A stretch of DNA of 64,000 nucleotides, from the NCBI GenBank assembly GCA_040221175.1, contig JAVJVK010000019.1, positions 494,495-558,494 on the forward strand. The letters are read 5' to 3'. The notes beneath the pieces are model-generated. The model was given only the letters and a program-made list of their open reading frames with translations, had not been told where the DNA came from and searched no databases. Source of the DNA: Phycisphaerales bacterium. GTDB lineage: Bacteria > Planctomycetota > Phycisphaerae > Phycisphaerales > UBA1924. The position numbers and the translations under genes were made by a program. Position 1 is the stretch's first letter, and every line of letters starts with the position of its first letter. Below, piece after piece: positions 1-8,151 of the stretch.

Positions 1-1486
1 CCCAGCCATCTGCGGGCGTGGCCGCGGGAGGCGTCGTGGCTGGCGTTGCAGGCGTGTGGACCGAATCGACCTCCATCCGCCCGCGGCGGGTGGCCCTGCC
101 CGGCACACCCAGGCTGGGTACGCGCCAGGCCAGTTCTCCTGGTGCTGCAAGTGGCTCCCGACCGGTGGCGAGGATACGAAGCTCACTGCATCGATCGACG
201 AGTGCCATCGCCACGTCACGTGCTCCCTCGCGCACGTGCTCGCAGTTGTCCAGCACCAGCAGAACTGGATTCGTCGAGATGTGATCGGCAACGGCGTCGA
301 GTTGCGATCGTCCGGGCTCATCAGACAAGCCCATGGCAGCGGCGATGGCGTCCACGACGCGCTCCGCGTCGCGTGCCGACAGGTCAACGAGCCAGACGCC
401 GCCCTCGAAGCGATGCTGAACCCTGCGAGCCACTTCGATCGCCAGCCGCGTCTTGCCGCAGCCTCCTGCGCCAACCAGCGTGGTGAGCACACGATCGTGC
501 AGCGCTTGGGTGATCTGGACAACCTCTGCAGCGCGACCGATGAACCGATCAAAGCTACGCGGCAGATTGGTGCGCCTGGTTGGCTCCTTCGCGGCGACAT
601 CTTCCTGATCCGTTGATGTCTTCAATGATCTTGGAGGAGCGACCGCGCCTTGCAGCACCACCCGCGCATCGTGGATCGACTCGAGGCGGTCGTCCGCCCT
701 CCGTGCGAGGCAGGACCGCACGAGCGCAGCGACGCCATCGGGAAGTTCAGCGGGCAGGTGCGAGTAGTCGGGCTGGCCCACCAGCGTTGCAGCGATGCGA
801 TCGGCGTTCGTATGACCGTCGATTGCTCTTCGCCCGGTGAGGCATTCATAGAGCACGCATCCAAAGCTGAAGATGTCCGCTCGTGCGTCGACGGCCTCGG
901 CGCGACACTGTTCAGGACTCATATAGCCGGGCGTGCCGGTCATCGCCGCCTCGACGGGGGCGTCCGCGCCCACGCCTCCAACGAGCGTGGGCGTACTCGC
1001 ATCGGTGGCCTTCGGCGCCGTGCAGGCGATCCCGAAGTCGAGCACCTTCGCATCGCCGCTCTCAGTCACGAGAATGTTGTCGGGCTTGAGATCTCGATGA
1101 ATGATGCCGTGCGCGTGCGCCGAATCCAAAGCGTCGGCGATCTGGAGCACAAGCGGAAGGATCCGGTCGAGACGACCAGCGAGTTGTGCAGCGACGTGGT
1201 GCAGTGCTTGCCCACGGACGTACTCGAGCACCAGGTAGGTCTTGCCATCCTCTTCCAGGAGTTGGTGGATCTGTGCGATGTGCGGATGGTTGAGTTGTGC
1301 AATGATCCGTGCTTCATCGCGAAATCGAGTCATCCTCGAAGGGTCCGAGGAAACGTTGTCTGGGATCGCCTTGATGGCCACGAGCCGATCGAGCCGCTGA
1401 TCACGAGCACGATACACCACCCCGTGGCCACCACGGCCGATTTCGGCTTCGATCTGGAACGACCCGATCCGATCAGGCGTGCTCAT
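1..1486 (-). CDS. Serine/threonine protein kinase fused to a STAND-type ATPase (3' truncated by window edge)
   Basis: About 495 codons are visible and the C-terminus runs off the window. The N-terminal half is a Hanks-type kinase: glycine loop GRGGHGVVYRA (res 17-27), catalytic lysine in VAIK (K39), HRDLKPDN loop, DFG motif and GTPGYMSPEQ activation segment. It continues into an NTPase with Walker A (GAGGCGKT) and a Walker B-like LLVLDNCEHV followed by a sensor ATGRE segment, the arrangement of AfsR/LuxR-associated signal-transduction ATPases. Such fusions usually end in TPR or WD repeats, which cannot be seen here. No signal peptide or membrane segment is visible, so the retained part is cytoplasmic. 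The start chosen is the ATG before STPDRIGSF; the frame stays open upstream. No Shine-Dalgarno is present, but a TACAGT hexamer lies 8 nt before the ATG. Confidence 0.88.
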   Translation of the reverse strand, partial: MSTPDRIGSFQIEAEIGRGGHGVVYRARDQRLDRLVAIKAIPDNVSSDPSRMTRFRDEARIIAQLNHPHIAQIHQLLEEDGKTYLVLEYVRGQALHHVAAQLAGRLDRILPLVLQIADALDSAHAHGIIHRDLKPDNILVTESGDAKVLDFGIACTAPKATDASTPTLVGGVGADAPVEAAMTGTPGYMSPEQCRAEAVDARADIFSFGCVLYECLTGRRAIDGHTNADRIAATLVGQPDYSHLPAELPDGVAALVRSCLARRADDRLESIHDARVVLQGAVAPPRSLKTSTDQEDVAAKEPTRRTNLPRSFDRFIGRAAEVVQITQALHDRVLTTLVGAGGCGKTRLAIEVARRVQHRFEGGVWLVDLSARDAERVVDAIAAAMGLSDEPGRSQLDAVADHISTNPVLLVLDNCEHVREGARDVAMALVDRCSELRILATGREPLAAPGELAWRVPSLGVPGRATRRGRMEVDSVHTPATPATTPPAATPADGW

Positions 1487-1494
1487 CCAGATCC

Positions 1495-1500
1495 ACTGTA
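1495..1500 (-). promoter_or_regulatory. Putative leaderless -10 element (TACAGT) of the kinase gene
   Basis: TACAGT on the minus strand with 8 nt before the ATG and no Shine-Dalgarno. It matches the TANNNT pattern seen ahead of several other genes here. Inferred only. Confidence 0.35.
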
Positions 1501-1558
1501 TGCGACCGGCGATCGCTCGCCCGAAGATGTCGATTGCTGATTGTCGGTGGTCACCAGG

Positions 1559-1657
1559 CTTGTTCGGCACCCCGGGCCAGAAAAAGTCAAGGAGCGCCAA
1601 GAGATCGAGGGTTGTCAGCGAGCCATCACCGCCGAGGTCCGCCGCGGCGTCGACGTC
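1559..1657 (-). pseudogene. Relic of a DxDGDG (dockerin-like) C-terminal tag upstream of the kinase
   Basis: In the kinase frame but upstream of its start, the minus strand reads DVDAAADLGGDGSLTTLD and then LLALLDFF, closely resembling the tags at the ends of the 5200-7668 and 11076-13166 products (DLDGDGVLTIFDFL type). No start codon, signal peptide or plausible body precedes it; further upstream the frame becomes low-complexity Pro/Gly-rich and then enters the tRNA gene. It is either the decayed 3' end of a secreted-protein gene or an unexpected N-terminal extension of the kinase. Apart from this, the 355-bp stretch 1487-1841 shows nothing recognisable. Confidence 0.4.
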
Positions 1658-1841
1658 AAGACCGCAACGACGGTGCAGCGGAGGCCCGAGGTCGCCCCCG
1701 GGCGCTGCGCATGATCGGTACCCGGGGCCGGGCCGACAGGATCGCGGCGCTGCAGGAGGCCCGGCGGCAGTCACGCAATCGGGTGCATCAGGCTGCGCTA
1801 CCGTACCGTCTCAACGGGGCTCACGGCCCCGTAGACCTTAC

Positions 1842-1927
1842 GGGCCCGTGGCGAAATCGGCAGACGCGGCGGACTTAAAATCCGCTTGGAGGAAACTCCA
1901 GTGTGGGTTCGAGTCCCACCGGGCCCA
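1842..1927 (+). tRNA. tRNA-Leu (anticodon UAA)
   Basis: A 7-bp acceptor stem GGGCCCG/CGGGCCC pairs perfectly at 1842-1848 and 1920-1926, with discriminator A at 1927. A class II layout is visible: D-loop AAATCGGCAGAC, anticodon loop ACTTAAAAT giving anticodon TAA, a variable arm around GGAGGAAACTCC, and T-loop GGTTCGAGTCC. The CCA end is not encoded. Confidence 0.96.
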
Positions 1928-2048
1928 TCTCCTTGACAAACGACAGTCGCCCCGATCGATGGGGGAAGCCTCCGGCGGGCCGTCCTATCGTGGTGCGTCA
2001 ACCTCACGAGGCCGCCATCGCGGCCGCTGTCCGCAGGGGGCTCGCTCC

Positions 2049-2864
2049 ATGAACAATCTCAAGGGCCATCTCGTGCTCATCGGCGTGGCGATCGTCGGCG
2101 TCGCGCTCATCCTGGTCGCCATCCTCCTGCCGCCCAGCGAGGTCCCGCTGCCGCCCGACGACGAGCAGGCCTCGGCCCAGACCTCCGAAGGCCAGGACCC
2201 TACCAGTGAGCGCACGCCCCCGGCCGAGCCCAGGGCCGAAGCGATCGACGAGCCCGCACACGTCCGGCTTCTTCGGGCCGCCTCGGCGGGCGACACAGGG
2301 ACCATCGACGGCCTGCTGGCCATGGGCGTGGATGTGGACAGCCGCGCAAGCCAGGCCGACGTGGACGCCGTCGCATCGCCCCAACTTGAAGTGGACGCCA
2401 CGGCCCTCATGCTGGCCGCCCGCGACGGCAATGAACCCACCGTGCGGACGCTGCTCGAGGCCGGGGCCGACCCCAACGCCCGATCGGCGTCGGGCATGAC
2501 CGCCCTGATGCATGCAGCCCAACAGGGCCAGACCGACGTGGTCGTTTCGTTGCTGGGCGCGGGGGCCGATCCGGCCATGCAGACCCAGGAGGGCCGCACG
2601 GCCCTGATGCTCGCCGCCCGCAGCGGGGCCCACCAGCCCGCCAGCCTGCTGCTGGAGGCCGGGGCCGACCCCGATCAGACCGACGCCGACGGCGCCACGG
2701 CCCTCATGCACGCGGCCGGGGCCCAGCAGTTGGAAGCCATCCTGGTGCTGCTGGGCGGCGGGGCCGACGTGCAGGCCGTGGACGATCGCGGCCGCGGGGC
2801 GATCGACCGGGCGGGCGAGAGCGGCCCGGTGGCCGACATGCTGCGTGAGGCCGCCGGCGGCTGA
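2049..2864 (+). CDS. Membrane-anchored ankyrin-repeat protein
   Basis: 271 residues. A single N-terminal hydrophobic segment (LVLIGVAIVGVALILVAILL, about res 8-27) looks like an uncleaved anchor. It is followed by a Pro/Glu-rich linker and about five ankyrin repeats from residue ~75 to the end, recognisable by recurrent ALMLAAR/ALMHAA helices and LLEAGADP turns. Ankyrin repeats bind protein partners, and the topology predicts a repeat domain outside the cytoplasmic membrane. No catalytic domain is present. The start is the ATG just before NNLKGH, with a GGGGG stretch upstream as a weak ribosome site. It lies downstream of tRNA-Leu without an obvious operon. Function unknown beyond protein binding. 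Confidence 0.85.
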   Translation: MNNLKGHLVLIGVAIVGVALILVAILLPPSEVPLPPDDEQASAQTSEGQDPTSERTPPAEPRAEAIDEPAHVRLLRAASAGDTGTIDGLLAMGVDVDSRASQADVDAVASPQLEVDATALMLAARDGNEPTVRTLLEAGADPNARSASGMTALMHAAQQGQTDVVVSLLGAGADPAMQTQEGRTALMLAARSGAHQPASLLLEAGADPDQTDADGATALMHAAGAQQLEAILVLLGGGADVQAVDDRGRGAIDRAGESGPVADMLREAAGG

Positions 2865-2962
2865 ACCACGGCCTGACGATGGCCCGGTGGACGCCGAAAT
2901 CGGGCTGACAAGCCGCCTTCCGCTGGAGCCCGCGCGGCCGGGCGGTCGATATGGGGCCACCG

Positions 2963-3397
2963 ATGACCGACGTATCCGGCGTGCAGAACCCGAACCCGCT
3001 GGCCGCCCTCCAGGGGGCCTCCCACGCTGTCTCCCAAGGCGCTGGGCGGACGCTCCGCGTCACGCCGGCCGCCCCGAGCACCGTCCGCGCGACCCAGCGG
3101 ACCGACGTCATCAGCTTCACCAAGGCCGCCCAGCAGATCAGCGCGTCCCGAGCGACCCAGGCCGCGCCGGCGACCTACGGCCTCTCGGGCCTCCAGGCGA
3201 CCACGCCCACCGCCGCCCAACGCGAGATGGGCAAGCTCGTGGCCGCCCGCGTCGACGCCCCGATGGACTACGTCTCGGGCCAGCTCACCGGCCGCAACGG
3301 GTCGCTGCCCTTCTACACCAACCCCGCGCTGGCCAACAGCGCCGCCACCAGCACCAACGCCGCGCGCCTGGGCACCTCGATCGACACGACCGGCTGA
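2963..3397 (+). CDS. Hypothetical Ala/Thr-rich protein
   Basis: 144 residues from the ATG at 2963 (an in-frame ATG at 2951 would add four). It has no signal peptide, membrane segment or known catalytic motif. The sequence is rich in Ala, Thr, Ser and Gln, with a KLVAARVDAP segment near residue 95 and a C-terminus with FYTNPALANSA and LGTSIDTTG. The composition resembles small planctomycete proteins often found near flagellar or secretion genes, but I cannot assign a family from memory. Codon use (strong third-position GC) supports a real gene. It follows the ankyrin gene on the same strand after about 100 bp. Confidence 0.6.
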   Translation: MTDVSGVQNPNPLAALQGASHAVSQGAGRTLRVTPAAPSTVRATQRTDVISFTKAAQQISASRATQAAPATYGLSGLQATTPTAAQREMGKLVAARVDAPMDYVSGQLTGRNGSLPFYTNPALANSAATSTNAARLGTSIDTTG

Positions 3398-3417
3398 GAC
3401 GGCCAGCTAAGACGGCC

Positions 3418-3447
3418 GGCTGAGCATCTGGGCGAGCAAGCTCAGCC
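3418..3447. terminator. Weak hairpin between convergent genes
   Basis: GGCTGAG at 3418-3424 pairs with CTCAGCC at 3441-3447 around a 16-nt loop, between the stop of the upstream plus-strand gene and the end of the converging membrane-protein gene. There is no T-run, so it is only a possible terminator. Confidence 0.22.
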
Positions 3448-4047
3448 CCGCAGCCGGATCCACGCCCCCATCGCCGCCGCCCCCACCAGGTTGCTTACCA
3501 GGTCCCACCCGGTGTTTGTGTAGCCGCCCACGTTCGTCTCGGGCATCGTCAACACGGCCACGAACTCGACGACCTCGTTGAGCGCGCCCAGGCCGATGCC
3601 CATGAGCACGCAGGCGATGGCCAGGCCCCAGCTCGCCCGCGGTGGCGCCCCATCATCGCGCACGAGCGCCCGGCGCAGGCACTCCCAGCACACGAGCGTC
3701 GCGATGGCAAAGCCCACCGCGTGCAACGCCTGGTCGTACTTGGGCAGCCAGGGCGCCGGGCGGAAGTTGTAGAGCACCCCCGCCTCGCCCGCGGGCACGT
3801 TGCCGCCGGTCAGGTGCAGCACGGCCCAGGCCAGCAGCCCCCAGATGGCCGCGTGCGAGAGTTCCACGCGCCGATCGAGCACGAAGACGGCGATGGCCAG
3901 GATCACCAGCACCACGCCGTAGAAGATGAACTCGGCGTTGCCATTGGCGATGGCGTAGATCGAGAAGCCCGCCAGGGCCAGCACGAACACGATCATCGCG
4001 GCAAGGCGGCTGGGGTCGGTCCAGAACGCGGGTCGGTGCGGTGCCAT
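3442..4047 (-). CDS. DUF2238 / YjdF-type integral membrane protein
   Basis: 201 residues with about six hydrophobic segments. Family-typical features are the loop YNFRPAPWLPKYDQALHAVGF (contains YDxxxH), the conserved GLGALNEVVEFVA segment with acidic residues inside a membrane helix, and the C-terminal NTGWDLVSNLVGA. These match the DUF2238/YjdF family of inner-membrane proteins of unknown function, which are usually near 200 residues, so this copy is full length. Start at the ATG giving MAPHRPAFW; a GATACT hexamer lies 5 nt before it with no Shine-Dalgarno. It is divergent from the ZIP transporter with only about 60 bp between start codons. Confidence 0.85.
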   Translation of the reverse strand: MAPHRPAFWTDPSRLAAMIVFVLALAGFSIYAIANGNAEFIFYGVVLVILAIAVFVLDRRVELSHAAIWGLLAWAVLHLTGGNVPAGEAGVLYNFRPAPWLPKYDQALHAVGFAIATLVCWECLRRALVRDDGAPPRASWGLAIACVLMGIGLGALNEVVEFVAVLTMPETNVGGYTNTGWDLVSNLVGAAAMGAWIRLRG

Positions 4048-4052
4048 GCCCC

Positions 4053-4058
4053 AGTATC
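4053..4058 (-). promoter_or_regulatory. Putative leaderless -10 element (GATACT) of the yjdF-type gene
   Basis: GATACT on the minus strand, 5 nt before the ATG. It is a variant of the TANNNT pattern seen elsewhere and lies in the short divergent spacer shared with the ZIP gene. Confidence 0.28.
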
Positions 4059-4096
4059 GGCGCGCCGGCGGCCCGGCGTCCGCCGCGGGCCCTCCA

Positions 4097-4102
4097 TATC
4101 CT
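4097..4102 (+). promoter_or_regulatory. Putative leaderless -10 element (TATCCT) of the ZIP transporter gene
   Basis: TATCCT ends 6 nt before the ATG at 4109 and no Shine-Dalgarno is visible, suggesting transcription starting at or next to the start codon. Confidence 0.35.
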
Positions 4103-4108
4103 GCCGCG

Positions 4109-4831
4109 ATGCTCGCGCTCTTGCTCTGGACGCTCCTGGCCGGCGCTGCCATCCCCGCCGGGGCCCTGCTGGCCTCGGCCGAGCGCTTCCGCCCTCGGTG
4201 GCTGGAGAACGAGCTGCGCCGCACGATCATCGCCCTGGGCGGCGGGGCGCTGCTCAGCGCGGTTGCGCTCGTGCTCGTGCCCGATGGAGCCGACGCGGTC
4301 GCCGCGTGGTGGGCCCCGATGGCGCTCGTGGCCGGGGGGCTGGCGTTCATGGGACTGGACATCGTGCTGGCCCGCCGCTCGGGTGCCGGCTCGCAGGTGG
4401 CGGCGATGCTGGCCGATTTCGTGCCCGAGGCCATCGCCATGGGGGCGACCTTCGTCGCCGATCGGCGGACGGGCGTCTTCCTGGCGGTGCTCATCGCGTT
4501 GCAGAACCTGCCCGAGGGCTTCAACGCCTACCGCGAGCTCCGCTCGGCCGATGCGCGCTCGCCCGCGGCCCATCGCACGCCGCGCGCGCTGCTGGCCATG
4601 TTCGCCCTGACCGCGCTGCTGGGCCCGGCGTGCGGCCTGCTGGGCTTCTGGCTGCTCGAGCCGGGCGGGGCGGTGCTGGGCACCATGATGCTCTTCGCCG
4701 CCGGCGGCATCCTCTACCTGACCTTCGAGGACATCGCCCCCCAAGCGCGCCTGGACCGCGCCTTCGCCCCGCCCATGGGCGCGGTGATCGGCTTTGCGCT
4801 GGGGCTCATCGGCCACGTGCTGATCGCGTGA
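4109..4831 (+). CDS. ZIP-family divalent metal transporter
   Basis: 240 residues, about eight membrane segments, with a short cytosolic stretch before residue ~130. The ZIP core is visible as FVPEAIAMGA and, about 30 residues later, ALQNLPEGFNAYREL, the paired P-E-containing helices that line the metal path in ZupT/ZIP proteins. The histidines of the common HNxPEG motifs are replaced by Asp-Phe and Gln-Asn, so metal preference cannot be inferred from canonical zinc ligands. The ATG at 4109 is preferred over an in-frame ATG at 4046, which would overlap the divergent gene and add a non-hydrophobic leader. It is followed directly at its stop codon by an integrase relic. Confidence 0.82.
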   Translation: MLALLLWTLLAGAAIPAGALLASAERFRPRWLENELRRTIIALGGGALLSAVALVLVPDGADAVAAWWAPMALVAGGLAFMGLDIVLARRSGAGSQVAAMLADFVPEAIAMGATFVADRRTGVFLAVLIALQNLPEGFNAYRELRSADARSPAAHRTPRALLAMFALTALLGPACGLLGFWLLEPGGAVLGTMMLFAAGGILYLTFEDIAPQARLDRAFAPPMGAVIGFALGLIGHVLIA

Positions 4832-4945
4832 GGCTCGGGCACGCCTCGATCGTCACCATGAGCCGCCACCACCAGGCGCTACGACCGGCTTGGACACGGG
4901 CGGAGGATTCGCCGACGCCGGAGGTGAGCGATCGCGCGACCGTTC
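4832..4945 (+). pseudogene. Decayed 3' end of a tyrosine recombinase (copy A)
   Basis: The stretch begins with LGHASI, the conserved histidine box of tyrosine recombinases, and in a shifted frame continues TTRRYDR (the nucleophile-tyrosine region). It then shifts frame again to RAEDSPTPEVS, the usual C-terminal tail of one planctomycete/proteobacterial integrase group. At least two frameshifts separate the pieces, so it is non-functional. A matching relic in the same orientation lies at 8152-8310; the first ~24 nt (GGCTCGGGCAYGCCTCGATC core) are nearly identical. The rest of the gap to 5199 holds nothing recognisable beyond the ribosome site of the next gene. Confidence 0.62.
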
Positions 4946-5199
4946 CGTCTGATCACCGCCACCTCGCCGGCGAGCGCCACGGCGAAGCTGTTCGCCACCA
5001 GAAACCGCGTGCGATCCGAGACCGGGAGCCGTCCGTCGTGCACCCAACCCCGTTATCGGCTGGAGGTGTCCACCGAGCCCGACCGCCGCGATGCGGACCA
5101 CGACCAATGACCACGTTGCCATCCACGCTCTGCGCCGTCGAGGCGGGTAACGGCACCGGGCCGCCGCGGCATACGCCTTCAAGCACCGGAGGATGACCC

Positions 5200-7668
5200 A
5201 TGGCGACGCCGTTCGGAAACGTGGCTCGATGTGCAGCATTGGCCTCGCACGTCCTGGTGTGCTGCGGTGCGCAGGGCCAGGACGTCATCGAATGGGCGCT
5301 GCCGGTCGATGGAGCATTCGAAGAATCCGCGAACTGGTCACCCGCCCGCGTGCCCGGCGTGCTCGATTCGGTTGTCCTGGGATTCACAACGCCGTATGCC
5401 GTCACGCTGCTGGGTCCTGCCGGCGTCTCTCGGATCGACCTCACCAATCCGGCGGCCACGCTGCGGCTCGTCGATGCGGCCGAACTCTCGCTCGACGAAC
5501 TGGCGGGCCCCGGCGTCGTGCAAATGGAGAGCCCGGGCGTGTCGCTCAGGACGCGCCTGATCGTCGCGGGCGATGGGCTGCTCGACACGCGCGTCGAGTT
5601 GCTGGTGGCGCCCGACGAGCAATCGGGCTGCACGCTCACCCACGGCGGTGGCGCGCCCGCTCGGATCGGCCCACGGGGCGTCGTGTCGGGCGCCGGCCTC
5701 CTCCAGGGCAACTGGCACAACGCCGGCCGCATCGACGTGTCCGGCGACCTGCTCGACCTTCGCGTGGGCGAGATCACGCAGGCGCCGTCCGGCCGCATCG
5801 TGGTCCGCAACGGCTCGACGTTCCGGATCGACGACAATGCCGTGCGCGGCGGCGTGATCCAGCTCGAGCCCGGAAGCGAGCTTGATTCGATCCGCGGCGT
5901 GATCGATGGGGTGACGATCGAGGGCCAACTCCAGCTCCGCAACGGCCAGTCGGTCGACGTCCAGAACGATGTGACGTTCGACGACATCGTGGTCCACGGC
6001 ACGCCGTTCCCGGGCGTCGCCCTGCTCTTCTACGACGACGGCGCCGTGCTCCGCGGGCGGCTCGAACTCGCCGGGCGGCCAGGGTCGCCCGGCACGGCGG
6101 TGCTGCGGCCGAAGGAGCGGGACGGCGTGGGCCGGTTCGCCCAGGGCAGCGTGGTCGACGTCACCTGGGGGGAGATCGAGGGTCGCTGGGAGAATGATGG
6201 CCTCATCGAGGTGCGCGGCGCCGGCAGCACGCTCGACATGAATGCGGCGATCGTGCAATCGTCCACCGGCGTCTTTCGCGTTGGCGAGGGCAGCTTCGTC
6301 GACTCGCCGGCGATCATCGGGGGCCTGGTCGAACTCGGGGCCGGCAGCCGCTTGCTGAACGGCGCCTTCTTCGAGGGCGCACGAGTCGTCGGCGGCTTCG
6401 GCGTACCCAGCGGCGAGACCGTGCGGGCCTCGGCCCAGGCCGTCATCGAGGGGCCCGTCGTGGTCAACACGCTCGGGCTGGCCCTGGATACGCGATTCTC
6501 GCTGCGATCGGCCTCGCGCCTCCGAGGCGACGTGGCCCTGAACGGCCAAGCCGGCTCCGGCTTGTCGGCCGTGTTCGAGGGTGACGGGCCCGACAGCGAT
6601 CGGCCGATCATCGAGGCCGGCGTCACGGTGCATGGCTCCGGCCAGGTACTCGACTGGCTGATCAACGAGAGCGCCATCACCGCCGATGGTCCGGACCAGT
6701 CCATCACGTTCCTCAAGGGCGGCATCCGCCAGCAGCGCGATGGCATCCTGATCGCACGCAATGGCGGCACGTTTATATTCGAGGGCATGGAGGTCGAGGG
6801 AGAGATCATCGACGTCCGGGGCGGTTCGTGCATCATGCGGCGGGGGGCGTTCGCGGACACCGCGTTCATTGGGGCGTCGGTGCACGGATCGCTGGACTTC
6901 GAGCCGGACGCCACGCTGCGCATCGGCGACGGCACACGCTTCGATGAACCACTTGCGCTCCCCGGCGGGGTCGACGAACCGACCGTCGTGACGCTGCTGC
7001 GCGACGCGACGTTCCACGACGTGCTCCGCATGGACGCACCGTCAGCGGACCTGGAGGCGGCGCGCTTCGAGGCCGAGCGGGGCCGGCTCGCGACGATCGG
7101 GCCCGATGGCCTCGTCGAGGGCCAGGGCGAGATCAACGGCCCCTTCTCAGACATGCTCATCCAGGGCACGCTCGCTCCCGGCCCGGCAACGGGCTCGGGC
7201 GAAGCCGTCGGGACGATGCTGCATCGCGGCGAGCTGTTCATCTCGCCGCTCGCGCGGCTCGTCATCGACGTCGCCGGCCCCGGCGCGCACGATCAGATCG
7301 TTGGCGACGGCCAGATCACGCTCGGCGGCACGCTCCGGGTGCGCCTGGCCGACGGCTACGAGCCCGCGGGCGATGCGTCGTTCACCGTCCTCACGCAGGC
7401 ATTCCTCGGTGGCCGGGTCGATCGCGTCGAGGTGCACCCGCCCACCGGCCTGGGCCCGGCCCACGCCATCCAGACCGACCAGACGCTGACGGTCGTGCTG
7501 TGCGCCGCCGACCGCGATGGCGATGGCGCGCTGACGATCTTCGACTTCCTCGAGTACCAGACGCAGTTCGATTCGGGCCGTCCCAGCGCCGACCTGGACG
7601 GCGACGGGGTGCTGACCATCTTCGACTTCCTGGCCTTCCAGACCGCCTTCGACGCCGGCTGCGGCTGA
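5200..7668 (+). CDS. Large secreted beta-rich protein with C-terminal DxDGDG (dockerin-like) tag
   Basis: 822 residues. The N-terminus (about res 1-27) is a plausible signal peptide ending near GAQGQ. Next comes WSPARVPGVLDSVVLG, a sequence type found at the start of secreted planctomycete proteins with autotransporter-like parallel beta repeats. Residues ~60-750 are repetitive, Gly/Val/Ile-rich with short strands and few cysteines, consistent with a beta-helix or adhesin stalk. The last ~58 residues are two DxDGDG calcium-loop repeats (DRDGDGALTIFDFL and DLDGDGVLTIFDFL) bracketed by Cys (CAAD...AGCG). It is probably exported and retained at the cell surface. GGAGG at 5187-5191 lies 8 nt before the ATG. 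It sits between two integrase relics. Confidence 0.85.
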   Translation: MATPFGNVARCAALASHVLVCCGAQGQDVIEWALPVDGAFEESANWSPARVPGVLDSVVLGFTTPYAVTLLGPAGVSRIDLTNPAATLRLVDAAELSLDELAGPGVVQMESPGVSLRTRLIVAGDGLLDTRVELLVAPDEQSGCTLTHGGGAPARIGPRGVVSGAGLLQGNWHNAGRIDVSGDLLDLRVGEITQAPSGRIVVRNGSTFRIDDNAVRGGVIQLEPGSELDSIRGVIDGVTIEGQLQLRNGQSVDVQNDVTFDDIVVHGTPFPGVALLFYDDGAVLRGRLELAGRPGSPGTAVLRPKERDGVGRFAQGSVVDVTWGEIEGRWENDGLIEVRGAGSTLDMNAAIVQSSTGVFRVGEGSFVDSPAIIGGLVELGAGSRLLNGAFFEGARVVGGFGVPSGETVRASAQAVIEGPVVVNTLGLALDTRFSLRSASRLRGDVALNGQAGSGLSAVFEGDGPDSDRPIIEAGVTVHGSGQVLDWLINESAITADGPDQSITFLKGGIRQQRDGILIARNGGTFIFEGMEVEGEIIDVRGGSCIMRRGAFADTAFIGASVHGSLDFEPDATLRIGDGTRFDEPLALPGGVDEPTVVTLLRDATFHDVLRMDAPSADLEAARFEAERGRLATIGPDGLVEGQGEINGPFSDMLIQGTLAPGPATGSGEAVGTMLHRGELFISPLARLVIDVAGPGAHDQIVGDGQITLGGTLRVRLADGYEPAGDASFTVLTQAFLGGRVDRVEVHPPTGLGPAHAIQTDQTLTVVLCAADRDGDGALTIFDFLEYQTQFDSGRPSADLDGDGVLTIFDFLAFQTAFDAGCG

Positions 7669-7682
7669 GAGACGGAATCCAT

Positions 7683-7703
7683 CCTCCCAAGCGCCCTTGG
7701 AGG
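7683..7703. terminator. Possible bidirectional hairpin between convergent genes
   Basis: CCTCCCAAG at 7683-7691 pairs with CTTGGAGG at 7696-7703 with one bulged C and a 4-nt loop. It is placed just after the stop of the large secreted gene and before the converging small membrane-protein gene. No T-run. Confidence 0.3.
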
Positions 7704-7736
7704 GCAGCCGCCCGCGAGCCCGCCCGGAGTGCGCCC

Positions 7737-8105
7737 TCAGTGCAGCACGCCGGACCGCACGTACATGGCCGCGAGCGCCACCGCCGAGAGCAGGCACGCC
7801 CCGATCACCACCGCCTGCGCGTCGATCACGCTGCGTCGTCGCGCTTCCATGATCGCCCCGGCCAGCAATCCCAGCCCGGCCAGCAGCACGACGGCGGCGA
7901 CGACGGGCAGCGCCACACGCGCCCAGCCGGCATCCGTGTCGTGCAGCACCACCAGCACGGGGGGCACGAACATATGAACGGCCACGGCCTGACCCGCGAG
8001 CACGACGACGCTGCACGCGATGCGGCGGACCGGCGTGCGGTTGAATGCCCTGGCCGCGACGCCATCGCGCTCGGGGCTTGGGATCGGCAGGCGAACACGG
8101 GGCAT
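7737..8105 (-). CDS. Small hypothetical membrane protein (four hydrophobic segments)
   Basis: 122 residues from the ATG that gives MPRVRLPIPSPERDG. An AAGGAG lies 10 nt upstream; a second ATG at 8114 is too close to this site, so 8105 is preferred. After a basic N-terminus of about 30 residues come four hydrophobic stretches (IACSVVVLAGQAVAV, ALPVVAAVVLLAGLG, AVVIGACLLSAVALA and a weak one at the HMFVPPVLVVL turn). No known domain is recognised. It lies between the two integrase relics and converges on the large secreted protein, so it may be accessory. Confidence 0.6.
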   Translation of the reverse strand: MPRVRLPIPSPERDGVAARAFNRTPVRRIACSVVVLAGQAVAVHMFVPPVLVVLHDTDAGWARVALPVVAAVVLLAGLGLLAGAIMEARRRSVIDAQAVVIGACLLSAVALAAMYVRSGVLH

Positions 8106-8151
8106 TGGCAGCATTCTCCTTCGCAATCAAGGCATCCCTGCGGACAGACCA

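Noticed and set aside
1798..2007. A minus-strand open frame containing GGTRTHTGVSSKRIL
   Set aside because: This is the known false translation of the antisense strand of a tRNA-Leu gene.
5338..7017. A 559-codon minus-strand frame opposite the large secreted gene
   Set aside because: Charged low-complexity composition of an antisense frame; the plus-strand gene has a signal peptide, ribosome site and C-terminal tag.
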